A stretch of DNA of 64,000 nt from Pedobacter suwonensis (GTDB lineage: Bacteria; Bacteroidota; Bacteroidia; Sphingobacteriales; Sphingobacteriaceae), in the NCBI RefSeq assembly GCF_900111825.1, contig NZ_FOJM01000003.1:124001-188000 (forward strand), written 5' to 3'. The position numbers were made by a program, and so were the translations under genes. The notes beneath the pieces are model-generated. The model worked only from the letters and a program-made list of their open reading frames with translations, was not told the origin of the DNA and did not search any database. Positions 44,765 to 54,190 of this stretch are shown here, in pieces (position 1 is the stretch's first letter; every line of letters starts with the position of its first letter).

Positions 44765-46330
44765 ATGAAAAAGATTAATAGACATATATACCACTTCTTA
44801 CTCATGGCGACAGTTTGTTTATCGGCATGTAAAAAAAATAACTTAGAAGAAATTACCAAACTTGAGGTCGACCGGGTTTTTTCTACTCCTGGTTTAACAG
44901 CGACCATTGTAAATAAAACTGGTGTTAAATTAACATGGAACGCTGTACCGAATGCCACATCTTATACCGTTGAGGTATACGATAATGCTGATTTTACAGG
45001 TACTCCGGTAAAATCTATAACCAGCATTACCACTGCACAATTACCCTACACCATTACCGGATTAATAGGCGATACGCAATATGCAATCAGGGTAAAAGGT
45101 GTTGCACAGGGTATTGCAGATTCCAAATGGGTAAGCACATCTGCAAAAACAGATACTGAACAGATTTTTCAAACGGTAAACCAAACCAAACTAACCGCTA
45201 GTTCAGTTGTGCTGAACTGGCCCCCTGGCGAAACAGCAACAACAATTACCATATTACCGGGAAATATTACGCATACGGTTACCGCAGCAGAGATTGCTGC
45301 TGGGGAAGCAACCATAACAGGCTTAACCGGAGAAACAGATTACTCGGCAAAATTGCTTGCGGGAACCAAAGTTAGGGGAACAGCAACTTTTACCACACTT
45401 TATAATTTTACAGGTGCAACACTGGTAAGCCCGTCAGATAACCTGGCCACCCTGATTGCAAATGCCACTGCCGGGACTGTTTTTGGGCTTGCACCGGGAA
45501 CTTATACCGTAAACGCAGATGTTATTGCATCAAAATCAATTACCATCAGAGGAACAAAACCAAATGACAGACCGATTATTAACGGCATGGTTCTGAGATT
45601 AAAGGCCAATGCAGGTTTAACGGTGAAAGATGTAATATTGGATGGCACCGGATCGTTAAATGGGAATCAAACTTTTATCTACGATGAAGCATCTGATAAC
45701 GCTTACGGGAATTTTGTACTAGAGAATTCAGTTGTAAGAAACTATACCAAAGGGCTTTTCTATGTAAATTTAAAGGTACTTATCGAGTCGGTAACTTTTA
45801 AGGGAAATATCATTAACAATATCGAATGTAATGGCGGAGATTTTATCGATTTTAGATCGGGTTTAACCAAAACATTAAATTTTACCAACAATACAGTTTA
45901 TGCTGCTGTTCTGGCCAGAGATTTTATCAGGATGGACCCTGCAGGCTCAACCAATTTCCCTAGCATAATATCCGTTATAAATGTTTTTACAAATACCTTA
46001 AATGGAATTAGCAATGGCGCTTCAAACAGGTTGTTTTACGTTCGACTAGCGAAACATGAGATCTACTTTTCGAAAAATATAGTAGCCAGCTCTGGTGGCA
46101 TTTTAACCAATCAGCTTTCTACGAACATTGTAGCGGGCAATTTTACAGCGAACAACTATTTTGCTGCCCCAACTTTTATTTCGGGTAGTGCAACTGCCGG
46201 TGCTAAATATGATGCCGGAACATATACGACGCTTAATCCTGGTTTTACATCACCTGCTACAGGTAATTTTACCATCAGTCAGCAAGATTTAAAAACAAAT
46301 GGAATTGGCGACCCGAGATGGAGAAATTAA
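44765..46330 (+). CDS. Surface lipoprotein with Fn3-like and DUF4957/DUF5123-like domains
   Basis: A 521-residue lipoprotein (lipobox in FLLMATVCLSAC). Residues about 50-130 form a fibronectin type III module (GVKLTWNAVPNATSYTVEVY, ITGLIGDTQYAIRVKG), a second weaker one follows, and the rest is a right-handed beta-helix (DVILDGTGSLNGNQTF, LENSVVRNYTKGLFY, NNIECNGGDFIDFRSG) typical of DUF4957 and DUF5123, proteins found in pectin utilisation loci. The catalytic residues of pectate lyases are not recognisable, so it is more likely a surface glycan-binding protein (SGBP) than an enzyme. It starts 10 bp after susD: same operon. Confidence 0.82.
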   Translation: MKKINRHIYHFLLMATVCLSACKKNNLEEITKLEVDRVFSTPGLTATIVNKTGVKLTWNAVPNATSYTVEVYDNADFTGTPVKSITSITTAQLPYTITGLIGDTQYAIRVKGVAQGIADSKWVSTSAKTDTEQIFQTVNQTKLTASSVVLNWPPGETATTITILPGNITHTVTAAEIAAGEATITGLTGETDYSAKLLAGTKVRGTATFTTLYNFTGATLVSPSDNLATLIANATAGTVFGLAPGTYTVNADVIASKSITIRGTKPNDRPIINGMVLRLKANAGLTVKDVILDGTGSLNGNQTFIYDEASDNAYGNFVLENSVVRNYTKGLFYVNLKVLIESVTFKGNIINNIECNGGDFIDFRSGLTKTLNFTNNTVYAAVLARDFIRMDPAGSTNFPSIISVINVFTNTLNGISNGASNRLFYVRLAKHEIYFSKNIVASSGGILTNQLSTNIVAGNFTANNYFAAPTFISGSATAGAKYDAGTYTTLNPGFTSPATGNFTISQQDLKTNGIGDPRWRN

Positions 46331-46365
46331 TAGACTTATCTTAGTAGCTGTATCATAAGCATAAT

Positions 46366-46432
46366 GTCATCCTGAGCTTGTCGAAAGGCGTTCTTAAATT
46401 CTCACAGGGCGTTTCGACAGGCTCAACATGAC
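46366..46432. repeat. Dispersed inverted repeat with GTCAT...ATGAC ends
   Basis: GTCATCCTGAGCTTGTCGAAA pairs with TTTCGACAGGCTCAACATGAC. It separates the SusCD-DUF operon from the esterase genes and could end transcription from either side. Confidence 0.7.
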
Positions 46433-46506
46433 AAATTAGAGTTAAAATACAAGTGATGGTACAGTCTTTTTTTAATAGATTTAGCCTGAAGAATTTTTCC
46501 ACCTAA

Positions 46507-47529
46507 ATGATCAAATCAGTACTAATCCATATCGGCGCTACCTCGCTGCTTTACATCAGCGTTTGTTTAGGGGTTTATGCTCAGGATCCCAAATATCCAT
46601 CAACCATAACCGTTGCTCAGGATGGAAGTGCAAATTATAAAACCATACAGGAAGCCGTTAACTCAGTTCGCGATTTAGGGGAGAAAGAAATTAAGATTTA
46701 CGTGAAAAAGGGAATTTATAAAGAAAAGCTGATTATCCCATCATGGAAAACCAAAATTGCTTTAATTGGCGAAAGTGCTGAAAATACCATTATTACTAAC
46801 AATGATTATTCGGGGAAGCCAAATCCGACAGGCAAAGACCAATTTGGCAATGTTAACTTTAGCACATATACTTCTTTTACCATATTGGTTCAGGGGAATG
46901 ATATCCACCTTGAAAATTTAACCATTATCAATTCATCCGGAAGCGTTGGACAGGCTGTTGCTCTGCATGTAGAAGGCGATCGTTTTGTAGCAATAAACTG
47001 CAGATTTCTGGGCAATCAGGATACGCTTTATGCAGCAATTGAAAATAGCCGCCAGTATTACCAAAACTGTTATGTAGAAGGCACTACCGATTTCATATTT
47101 GGCAAGGCAACCGTTGTTTTTAATGACTGTACAATCAAAAGTTTAAGCAACTCTTATGTAACTGCGGCTTCAACTTCTGCAAAGCAAAAATTCGGATTTG
47201 TTTTTTTAAATTGTAGGCTCATTGCAGATTCAATGGTAACAAAAGCCTATCTCGGCAGACCATGGCGGCCTTATGCAAAAACAGTATTCATTAAATGTGA
47301 TTTGGGTAAACATATTTTGCCCGAAGGCTGGAACCCGTGGAAAGGCGATAAGATGTTTCCAAACAAAGAATTAACGGTGTTTTATGCGGAATATAAAAGT
47401 AAAGGCGCTGGAGCATCACCTAATACGAGATTGCCTTGGACAAGACAGCTCGCCGATCAAGAGGCAGGAAACTATACATTAAAAAATATACTGGGTGGAG
47501 CAGATCAATGGAATCCAATCAAAAATTAA
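46507..47529 (+). CDS. Pectin methylesterase (CE8)
   Basis: A 340-residue exported enzyme (signal peptide region ICVYA-type, cleavage after GVYAQ) with the beta-helix of CE8. Motifs in order: GIYKEKLIIP (GxYxE), GNQDTLYA with the oxyanion Gln and first Asp, YVEGTTDFIFGKA with the catalytic Asp nucleophile, and the Arg in YLGRPWRPYA. It removes methyl groups from homogalacturonan, giving pectate for PL10 and GH28. It is followed by the rhamnogalacturonan acetylesterase gene, whose ATG is 4 bp past this stop, so they are co-transcribed. Confidence 0.95.
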   Translation: MIKSVLIHIGATSLLYISVCLGVYAQDPKYPSTITVAQDGSANYKTIQEAVNSVRDLGEKEIKIYVKKGIYKEKLIIPSWKTKIALIGESAENTIITNNDYSGKPNPTGKDQFGNVNFSTYTSFTILVQGNDIHLENLTIINSSGSVGQAVALHVEGDRFVAINCRFLGNQDTLYAAIENSRQYYQNCYVEGTTDFIFGKATVVFNDCTIKSLSNSYVTAASTSAKQKFGFVFLNCRLIADSMVTKAYLGRPWRPYAKTVFIKCDLGKHILPEGWNPWKGDKMFPNKELTVFYAEYKSKGAGASPNTRLPWTRQLADQEAGNYTLKNILGGADQWNPIKN

Positions 47530-47533
47530 TAAA

Positions 47534-48274
47534 ATGAGAACAAATTGCCTTAAGTTTTTTGCAGTTGGAGCCTTATTCATTTTATGCTCCTTTGCTTTCA
47601 TACAAAAGAAAACAAAGCTATACATCATTGGTGATTCTACCGCAGCCAATAAAGAAGAAAAGGCCTATCCTGAAACGGGCTGGGGAATGGCACTACAATC
47701 TTATTTTAAAACCGATGTTACTGTTGATAACCGGGCATTAAACGGCAGGAGTACCAAATCGTTCAGGGCCGAAAAATATTGGGATCCGGTATTGGCACAG
47801 TTAAATCCAGGTGATTATGTGTTCATCGAGTTTGGACATAACGATGAGAAAGTGGATAAGCCGGCGGTTGGTGTTTCGCTGGCCGATTTTAAAACAAATC
47901 TGATTAATTATATTAAAGAAACGAGAAACAAAAATGCCTTTCCGGTTTTACTCACGCCAATCTCCCGCAGAAGCTTCAAAAACGGTGTGCTGGTGGATTC
48001 ACATGGCGATTATCCGCGCATAACCCGTCAGGTGGCCGATTCACTTCAGGTACCCATAATTGATATGCTGGCAAAAACGGAAAGTTTATTAATTCGACTG
48101 GGAGATAAACCATCCATCAAATTATTCAACTATGTTGATTCGGGAAACGTAAATTATCCAAAAGGCAAAAAAGATGATACGCATCTAAGTCCGGAGGGCG
48201 CCAAACAAGTTGCTGGCTTGGTAGTGAAAGGGATTAAGGAGTTGAAGTTGGATCTGGCGAAGAGTTTAAAGTAA
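47534..48274 (+). CDS. Rhamnogalacturonan acetylesterase (CE12, SGNH hydrolase)
   Basis: A 246-residue exported SGNH esterase. The ATG at 47534 begins a signal peptide (NCLKFFAVGALFILCSFAF); the open frame reaches back to 47495 into the previous gene and is not used. Block I is YIIGDSTAANKEE with the catalytic Ser, Gly in RALNGRSTKSF, Asn in EFGHNDEK and the Asp-His pair in DDTHLSPEGAK. CE12 enzymes deacetylate rhamnogalacturonan I. Partner of the CE8 gene in a two-gene unit for pectin de-esterification. Confidence 0.94.
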   Translation: MRTNCLKFFAVGALFILCSFAFIQKKTKLYIIGDSTAANKEEKAYPETGWGMALQSYFKTDVTVDNRALNGRSTKSFRAEKYWDPVLAQLNPGDYVFIEFGHNDEKVDKPAVGVSLADFKTNLINYIKETRNKNAFPVLLTPISRRSFKNGVLVDSHGDYPRITRQVADSLQVPIIDMLAKTESLLIRLGDKPSIKLFNYVDSGNVNYPKGKKDDTHLSPEGAKQVAGLVVKGIKELKLDLAKSLK

Positions 48275-49147
48275 AAAAATTATTTGTCATCCTGAGGGAT
48301 AATTTATTTTATAAAAATCAATATGTTTGACAGATAAATTTTAAGTAGGTATATCTCTTGAGAGATCGTCATCCCCAACTTGATCCGATAGCTATCGGAT
48401 GGGAATCTTAATACAAGGGCTTTAAGATTAGCTTCGCTGAGCACTCCGTGGTTCCCGCATGCGCGAGAATGACGATTCTTCTATAAGATTCTGTCAATGG
48501 TAGTGCAGTGAAGGATCTTTTTTTACCACCGAGTACACCGAGAAATTCACTGAGTACACAGCGTTAGGCGTATAACTTCATTAATTGTCATCCTGAGGGA
48601 TAATTTATGATATAAAAATTAATATGATTGACGTTTTTTCCTTCGCACAATTCTTGCCTCGGCTCACCGCCGCCGAAGGGCTCTTACTTTTTGGCATCAA
48701 AAAGTAACAAAAAATGCCGGCTGAAAATTTTTCTTTCAAAGCCAGTGTTATGGCTAGAACAGTGCAGTCCGAAAAATTTATTAGGCCGGTTTAAGTAGAA
48801 CGGTGATACGGTGCTATGGCCTAGCTATACGGAAATGCATGATTCCGCATTCTGCTCATTAATAGGTAATTACAAAAACGTCAATGGTAACGGCAGTGAA
48901 GGATCTTTTTTTAAACGATCGAGTATGAGAATAACATCTTCTTAAAAATAAGTTGATCTGGATTCTGCCTTTCATCTTTTGGGGATTCTTCAGAATGACA
49001 GCTGAGAATACGAAATTGAAAAATCGTCATTGCGAGAAGGCTTTTTCAGCCGATGAAGCAATCTTACAACGATCGCTATTGGCTTACGCATTAAGATTGC
49101 TTCGTTTTTCCTCCTCGCAATGACGATCTATGTTAGTTAACTAACCA
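48275..49147. repeat. 870-bp gene-free block of mixed intergenic repeats
   Basis: No gene is seen. Contents: a GTCATCCTGAGGGATAATTT word at 48284 and again at 48587; a GCAGTGAAGGATCTTTTTTT word at 48505 and 48892; hairpin elements 48367-48474 and 49025-49126; an ACCACCGAGTACACCGAG short-period repeat at 48524-48566; and a CTTACTTTTTGGCATC stretch at 48683. It separates the plus-strand import/esterase operon from the minus-strand degradation operon. Confidence 0.6.
49025..49126. repeat. Inverted repeat CGTCATTGCGAG...CTCGCAATGACGA
   Basis: The 12-bp ends CGTCATTGCGAG and CTCGCAATGACG pair exactly, with inner arms GAAGCAATCTTA / TAAGATTGCTTC also exact. It could form a long cruciform or a terminator after gapN (stop at 49148). 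Confidence 0.8.
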
Positions 49148-50773
49148 CTAGAAAATATACTTTGTGCTTAAAAAGTTTGAATCATCTCCTTTAACAATCT
49201 CGTTCAATAACTTTTTATTATCATCTGTAAATTTGGTTGCCACCAAAGAACGGATCGAGAATGAACGCAATGCATCCACTACGGAAAGTGTACCTTCAGC
49301 ACTGTCTTTACGGCCTGTAAAAGGAAAAACATCCGGTCCGCGCTGGCACTGGCAATTGATATTCACACGGCTTACCTGATTAACCAAAGGATCAATCAAC
49401 GAAGAAATCACCGCAGCATTATTGCTGAAAATACTTACCTGCTGACCATGTGGCGAATCAATTAAATACTCGATAGGCTCTTCCAGGTCATCAAATGGTA
49501 CCACCGGAACAATCGGGCCAAACTGTTCTTCTCGATAAAGTTTCATATTACCATTTACAGGATAAACAATTGCCGGATAAACAAATGTTTCCAAGGTTTG
49601 TCCCCCATTTGTATTGATCACTTTAGCACCATGTGAAACAGCATCATCAATACATTCCTTTAAATATTCGGGCTTGTTCAGCTCGGGCAATGGCGTAAGG
49701 TTTACGCCTTTTTCCCAAGGCATGCCAAATTTTAGTTTTTCTACTTCGGCAGATAAGCGCTTTAAGAATTCCTGCGCCAAACTGCGGTGCACATAAACGA
49801 TTTTAATGGCGGTACACCGTTGTCCGTTAAAAGAAAGCGAACCCAGTACCGTTTCGGAAACTGCCAGATCAAGATCGGCGTCTTTAGTGATGATGGCCGC
49901 ATTTTTGGCATCCAAACCTAAAATCGCCCTCAAACGGTTTACCTTAGGATGTAATTTTTTCAGTTCATTAGCAACCTTACTTGAACCAATTAAGGTAAGC
50001 ACATTGATTTTACCAGATTTCATCAAACCTGGAACGATGGTATTGCCGCGGCCATAAATGGTATTCACCACACCTTTAGGAAAACTAGAACGGAAAGCCT
50101 CTAACAAAGGATAGTGTAACAGGGTACCGTGCTTAGGTGGTTTGAATAAAAGGGTATTGCCCATAATCAAAGCCGGGATAAGGGTGGTAAAAGTCTCGTT
50201 TAAAGGATAGTTGAAAGGCCCCATACAAAGTACAACACCGAGGGGAGAACGGCGCACCTGGGCCACAATGCCCTGCTCTATTTCAAAACGTGACGACTGC
50301 CTGTCGATATCTTTTAACGCATCAATAGTGGCGTAGATATACTCCACCGTACGGTCAAATTCTTTAACCGAATCGGCATAAGATTTTCCAATCTCCCACA
50401 TAATCAGTTTGGCAACAATTTCCTTTTGCTCAATCATCTTCTGTGTAAAGTTTTCTACACAGCTAATGCGATCGGCAACACTCATGGTAGGCCACTGTCC
50501 GCGACCATTATCATAGGCTGCTACGGCTGCATCTAATGCTTCTGCCGACTCTTTCTCCGTACAAACAGGAAAACTACCAATGCGTTTTCGTTTTAAACCC
50601 TCAGGGGTTTTTACGCATACAGGAGAAAACACTTCATTACATGGTCCATTCCATGGCTTCATTTCTCCATTAGAAAGAAACTCCTTTTGATTGATTTCTT
50701 CCTTGAGCCTAAATTCATCTGGAATCTGGCTCTCTTCAACGAAAATACTTTCGAGGTTTAGCAATGTACTCAA
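49148..50773 (-). CDS. gapN: GapN-like NADP-dependent glyceraldehyde-3-phosphate dehydrogenase with altered general base
   Basis: A 541-residue ALDH-superfamily protein, longer than usual GapN (about 475-500) by an N-terminal extension. MGPFNYPLNETFTTLIPAL and NCQCQRGPDVFPF are GapN signatures for the phosphate-binding site, and the catalytic Cys is in FNGQRCTAIK. The position 34 residues before that Cys, Glu in nearly all ALDHs (ELGGK), is Gly here: the stretch reads ILGLDAKNAA. GapN would oxidise glyceraldehyde 3-phosphate from KDPG directly to 3-phosphoglycerate with NADPH. Its place at the end of the galacturonate operon supports this, but its activity is not assured. Confidence 0.82.
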   Translation of the reverse strand: MSTLLNLESIFVEESQIPDEFRLKEEINQKEFLSNGEMKPWNGPCNEVFSPVCVKTPEGLKRKRIGSFPVCTEKESAEALDAAVAAYDNGRGQWPTMSVADRISCVENFTQKMIEQKEIVAKLIMWEIGKSYADSVKEFDRTVEYIYATIDALKDIDRQSSRFEIEQGIVAQVRRSPLGVVLCMGPFNYPLNETFTTLIPALIMGNTLLFKPPKHGTLLHYPLLEAFRSSFPKGVVNTIYGRGNTIVPGLMKSGKINVLTLIGSSKVANELKKLHPKVNRLRAILGLDAKNAAIITKDADLDLAVSETVLGSLSFNGQRCTAIKIVYVHRSLAQEFLKRLSAEVEKLKFGMPWEKGVNLTPLPELNKPEYLKECIDDAVSHGAKVINTNGGQTLETFVYPAIVYPVNGNMKLYREEQFGPIVPVVPFDDLEEPIEYLIDSPHGQQVSIFSNNAAVISSLIDPLVNQVSRVNINCQCQRGPDVFPFTGRKDSAEGTLSVVDALRSFSIRSLVATKFTDDNKKLLNEIVKGDDSNFLSTKYIF

Positions 50774-50893
50774 TTTGGGTTTGTGATTAGGTTAAATTAA
50801 TGTTAATTCTATAGTTTAAGTATAGATTAGCACTTTAAAAAAGATATCAAAGATTTAAGCACAATTATATTGCCTAAATCTTTTAGGGTTGAA

Positions 50894-52339
50894 TTATTTA
50901 ACTTCTATTACCTTATATTTTGGAACAAGGGCTTTCATTACCGTCCAGCCGATGAGATAAGCAACCGCACAGAAAGAGAAAACGATAAAATAACCAGCTT
51001 CTTTACCTTGAAACCCCATAAAAGCCATCTGTGTATCGCCGGCGTAGGTAAACAGTACACCAGAACCTTTGTTAATGAAAAAAGATCCTACACCTCCGGC
51101 CATACCACCAATTCCGGTTACGGTTGCAATGGCCTGTCGAGGAAACATATCACTCACCGTGGTAAATATATTAGCCGACCATGCCTGGTGTGCAGCACCT
51201 GCAATACCGATGATAATTACCGGCAGCCAGTAGCTGTAAAGACCTAAAGGCTGGGCCAACAATGCCAATAATGGAAAAAAAGCGAAAATTAGCATTGATT
51301 TCATCCTGCCATCGTAAGGGTTCATGTTTTTCTTATCGATAAAATAGGATGGCAGCCAGCCTCCAATAATGGATAACAAGGTAATTACGTAGAGTATAAA
51401 TAGGGGAAAAGCACTTTCGGTACCGCTCATTTTATAAATATCTTTAAGGTATGCGGGCGACCAAAACAGATAAAACCACCAAACTCCATCGGTCATAAAT
51501 TTACCAAAAGCAAAGGCCCAGGTTTGTTTAAATTTAAGGCAATCAACAAAAGATAGTTTTTTTACAGGTGATGCTGCGGTAACCGTTTCGCTAACCTGAT
51601 CGTGTGCTACAATATCCTGTTGAATATAAGCCAGCTCTGCCTTACTTACCCTTGAGTGGTTTTCAGGTTTGCCATAAAGTAAAATCCAGAAAAGCATCCA
51701 GATAAAACCTAAGGCACCGATGATAATAAACGACATTTCCCAGCCATAAGCATCGGCAATGTAGGGAATCGTAACCGGGGCAGCCAAGGCGCCAACTGTT
51801 GCGCCTGCATTAAAAATACTGGTGGCAAATGCGCGGTCTTTTTTAGGAAAATATTCGGCTGTAGCTTTAATGGCTGCCGGAAAGTTTCCGGCCTCACCAA
51901 GGGCCAGTACAAAACGGGCAAAAATAAATAGCGAAAGACTGGTTGATAGAATTAATGTAGTATTGCCAACAGTAGATAATGCCTCTTTTGCACCTGCAAA
52001 GCTCATCACCCACGAACCGGTAATGATTCCCGAAGTAGCAATACCGCAAAAAGCATGAATACAGGCACCCACAGACCAAATTCCAATTGCCCAAAGAAAA
52101 CCTTTTTTGGTATCCATCCAATCAACAAACCGTCCTGCTACCAACATCGATCCGGCATAAAAAAGGGAAAATAATGCCGTAATGGTTCCGTAGTCACTAT
52201 CTGTCCAATGAAATTCGGGAACAAAATAGTCTTTCCATGTAAGTGAGAGTACCTGTCGATCTAAATAGTTAATGGTAGTGGCAACAAATAACAGCGCACA
52301 TATAGTCCATCTGTAATTGCTGATTTTTGGTTGGCTCAT
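50894..52339 (-). CDS. exuT: Hexuronate (galacturonate) transporter, MFS anion:cation symporter family
   Basis: A 481-residue inner-membrane transporter with 12 hydrophobic segments. The first helix region IDNYLDRQVLSL-type (NYLDRQVLSLTW) and ARFVLALGEAGNFPAAIKATAEYFPKKDRA are signatures of the ACS family that includes ExuT and related hexuronate carriers. A long middle loop ends PVKKLSFVDCLKFKQTWAFAFG. Proton-coupled galacturonate import is predicted from family and from kdgA, kdgK, uxaC, uxaA and uxaB next to it. It starts 29 bp after the kdgA stop. Confidence 0.92.
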   Translation of the reverse strand: MSQPKISNYRWTICALLFVATTINYLDRQVLSLTWKDYFVPEFHWTDSDYGTITALFSLFYAGSMLVAGRFVDWMDTKKGFLWAIGIWSVGACIHAFCGIATSGIITGSWVMSFAGAKEALSTVGNTTLILSTSLSLFIFARFVLALGEAGNFPAAIKATAEYFPKKDRAFATSIFNAGATVGALAAPVTIPYIADAYGWEMSFIIIGALGFIWMLFWILLYGKPENHSRVSKAELAYIQQDIVAHDQVSETVTAASPVKKLSFVDCLKFKQTWAFAFGKFMTDGVWWFYLFWSPAYLKDIYKMSGTESAFPLFILYVITLLSIIGGWLPSYFIDKKNMNPYDGRMKSMLIFAFFPLLALLAQPLGLYSYWLPVIIIGIAGAAHQAWSANIFTTVSDMFPRQAIATVTGIGGMAGGVGSFFINKGSGVLFTYAGDTQMAFMGFQGKEAGYFIVFSFCAVAYLIGWTVMKALVPKYKVIEVK

Positions 52340-52367
52340 TTCGTTTGTGTGTGGTTAGGGGTTGGGG

Positions 52368-53030
52368 TTATTTACTTTGCTTGATAAGTTCAAGTGCCAG
52401 CTGGGTATTGTCGAAAAGCTCATCGTAAAGCCCTTTGCTCATTACATCCTTACTGATTAGTTTGCTTCCCATTCCAACGGCACAAACACCAGCTTTAAAC
52501 CAGGTTTTTAGGTTATCAGCATTTATTTCTACCCCACCTGTTGGCATAAACAGTTGTCCGGCAAAAAGATCTTTAATTGAAGAAATAAATTCAGGACCCA
52601 AAATATTTGCCGGGAAAATTTTAATCAGCATAGCTTTGTGTTCCTGTGCAACACTGATTTCTGTCGGTGTCATACACCCCGGTACCCAAAGCATTCCGAT
52701 TTTGTTTGCAATTTCGGCAACCGCCGGATTTACAATCGGTGCCACAATAAAATCAGTTCCAGCTTCGATAAAAGCATTGGCATCAGCAGGCGTTTTAATG
52801 GTTCCGATACCCAGATAAAGATCAGGCATTTCTGCATCACGGATTTCTTTTAACTTTTTAAAGTTTGACAATGCCGATTTACCACGATTGGTGTATTCGA
52901 AAACACGAACACCGGCTTTATACAAGGTGCGTAATATTTCTATGCTACCTGATTCGCTATCCTGATAAAAAAGCGGTAACATGCCCTGCTCTAAAATGGC
53001 ATCTAAAATTTTGTGCTTGTTGCTAATCAT
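52368..53030 (-). CDS. kdgA: KDPG aldolase (2-dehydro-3-deoxy-6-phosphogluconate aldolase)
   Basis: A 220-residue class I aldolase, also called Eda, cleaving KDPG to pyruvate and glyceraldehyde 3-phosphate. The Schiff-base Lys is in AMLIKIFPANILGPE; the active-site Glu region is YTNRGKSALSNF and the strand GTIKTPADANAFIEAGTDFIV is typical. The start ATG at 53030 overlaps the kdgK stop by four bases (ATGA), so the two enzymes are translationally coupled. Both pathway neighbours and length support the call. Confidence 0.95.
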   Translation of the reverse strand: MISNKHKILDAILEQGMLPLFYQDSESGSIEILRTLYKAGVRVFEYTNRGKSALSNFKKLKEIRDAEMPDLYLGIGTIKTPADANAFIEAGTDFIVAPIVNPAVAEIANKIGMLWVPGCMTPTEISVAQEHKAMLIKIFPANILGPEFISSIKDLFAGQLFMPTGGVEINADNLKTWFKAGVCAVGMGSKLISKDVMSKGLYDELFDNTQLALELIKQSK

Positions 53031-54076
53031 CTTATTATTCTTTTTTCTATATCAGCTACAGTACTGGTTGTAGCATCGCTTGGAATGTACAATTTATCGT
53101 ATGCCGCTGCTGTGGCAAAACTTATGGTTTCTTGGGCCGGTAACTGGTTGTAAAAGCCATAAATCAGGCCAGCCATAAAACAATCTCCACTGCCCACCTT
53201 ATCCAAAATTTCATCAGAAACGTATTCTTCCGAAACCGTTAATTCGTTGTCTGTATAAATGGCGGTATAATAACGTATGCCCTTTCCATGATCGAACCTG
53301 AAAGTATTGGCAACCGCTTTACACGCCGGAAACAAACTTAATATTTCTTTAGAAGTATCAGTCGCCTGTTGCAGTAACGTTTCCTTTGCATAACCCTCTG
53401 CCACTGTTAAATCTTCGTGAAGCGCAGTGCCCAGCATTTTATTGGCTGCCCAAACATTCCCCATAATCAGTGTGCAATATTGAGCCAGCTCAGGCAAAAC
53501 ATCAATCGGTTCCTTTCCATATTTCCAAAGCTTTGCCCGATAGTTTAAATCAAGTGAAATGGTAATATTTTTAGCACTTGCTACTTTTAAGGCTTCCAAA
53601 CAAACGTCAGCAATATTTTGGTTAATGGCAGGGCAAATGGCACTGAAATGGAACCAGGCAACATCTTCAAAAACTTCGTCCCAGTTAATCTGTCCAACTT
53701 TTAAACCCGCATAGGCCGAATTGGCCCTGTCGTAAATTACCCCGGCATTTTTAAGGTCTTTCCCTTTAGGCAAATAGTACAAACCTAAACGTTCGCCATG
53801 GTAAACCATAGGTGTAGTATCAATATTGCGTACATTAAGGTATTCCACAATTTCGCGGGTAACCGAATTATCAGGCACCGCCGAAAGGTAGGCCGAAGGT
53901 ACGTTCCATAAGGCTAAGGCAGTGGCCACATTGAGTTCGGCGCCACCCACGTAAAACGGTAATTTATTTTCTTTTAACCATGCCCCATCCATATCCGGAC
54001 AGATGCGTAAAAGTATTTCACCAAAGCTTAAAACTTTTTTTCCTTTTTCTGATGAAGCGAATATCTGGGTACTCAT
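53027..54076 (-). CDS. kdgK: 2-dehydro-3-deoxygluconate kinase
   Basis: A 349-residue PfkB-family sugar kinase that phosphorylates KDG to KDPG. Seen: VLSFGEILLRICPDMDG, the substrate region FYVGGAELNVATALALW, and the catalytic Asp and anion hole in DKVGSGDCFMAGLIYG. The longer-than-usual length (E. coli KdgK is 309) is spread over loops. It overlaps kdgA by four bases and is in the same operon as uxaA, uxaB and uxaC. Confidence 0.93.
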   Translation of the reverse strand: MSTQIFASSEKGKKVLSFGEILLRICPDMDGAWLKENKLPFYVGGAELNVATALALWNVPSAYLSAVPDNSVTREIVEYLNVRNIDTTPMVYHGERLGLYYLPKGKDLKNAGVIYDRANSAYAGLKVGQINWDEVFEDVAWFHFSAICPAINQNIADVCLEALKVASAKNITISLDLNYRAKLWKYGKEPIDVLPELAQYCTLIMGNVWAANKMLGTALHEDLTVAEGYAKETLLQQATDTSKEILSLFPACKAVANTFRFDHGKGIRYYTAIYTDNELTVSEEYVSDEILDKVGSGDCFMAGLIYGFYNQLPAQETISFATAAAYDKLYIPSDATTSTVADIEKRIIR

Positions 54077-54190
54077 TTTTATATCTGATCGGCGTATTTC
54101 ATCCTGTTTTCGGCAACCGAATGAAAATGAAAGGAAAACGATTGAAATGATTTGATTCCAATAAAATACCCTTCTAAAGCCTGATTTTGG

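Noticed and set aside
48640-48760. Possible small gene in the 870-bp gap (CTTACTTTTTGGCATC stretch)
   Set aside because: No frame of useful length with a start; the text recurs as intergenic filler in related genomes as far as I recall, which I cannot verify here.
50870-51247. Plus-strand frame over the exuT end
   Set aside because: Antisense shadow of a clearly coding transporter gene.
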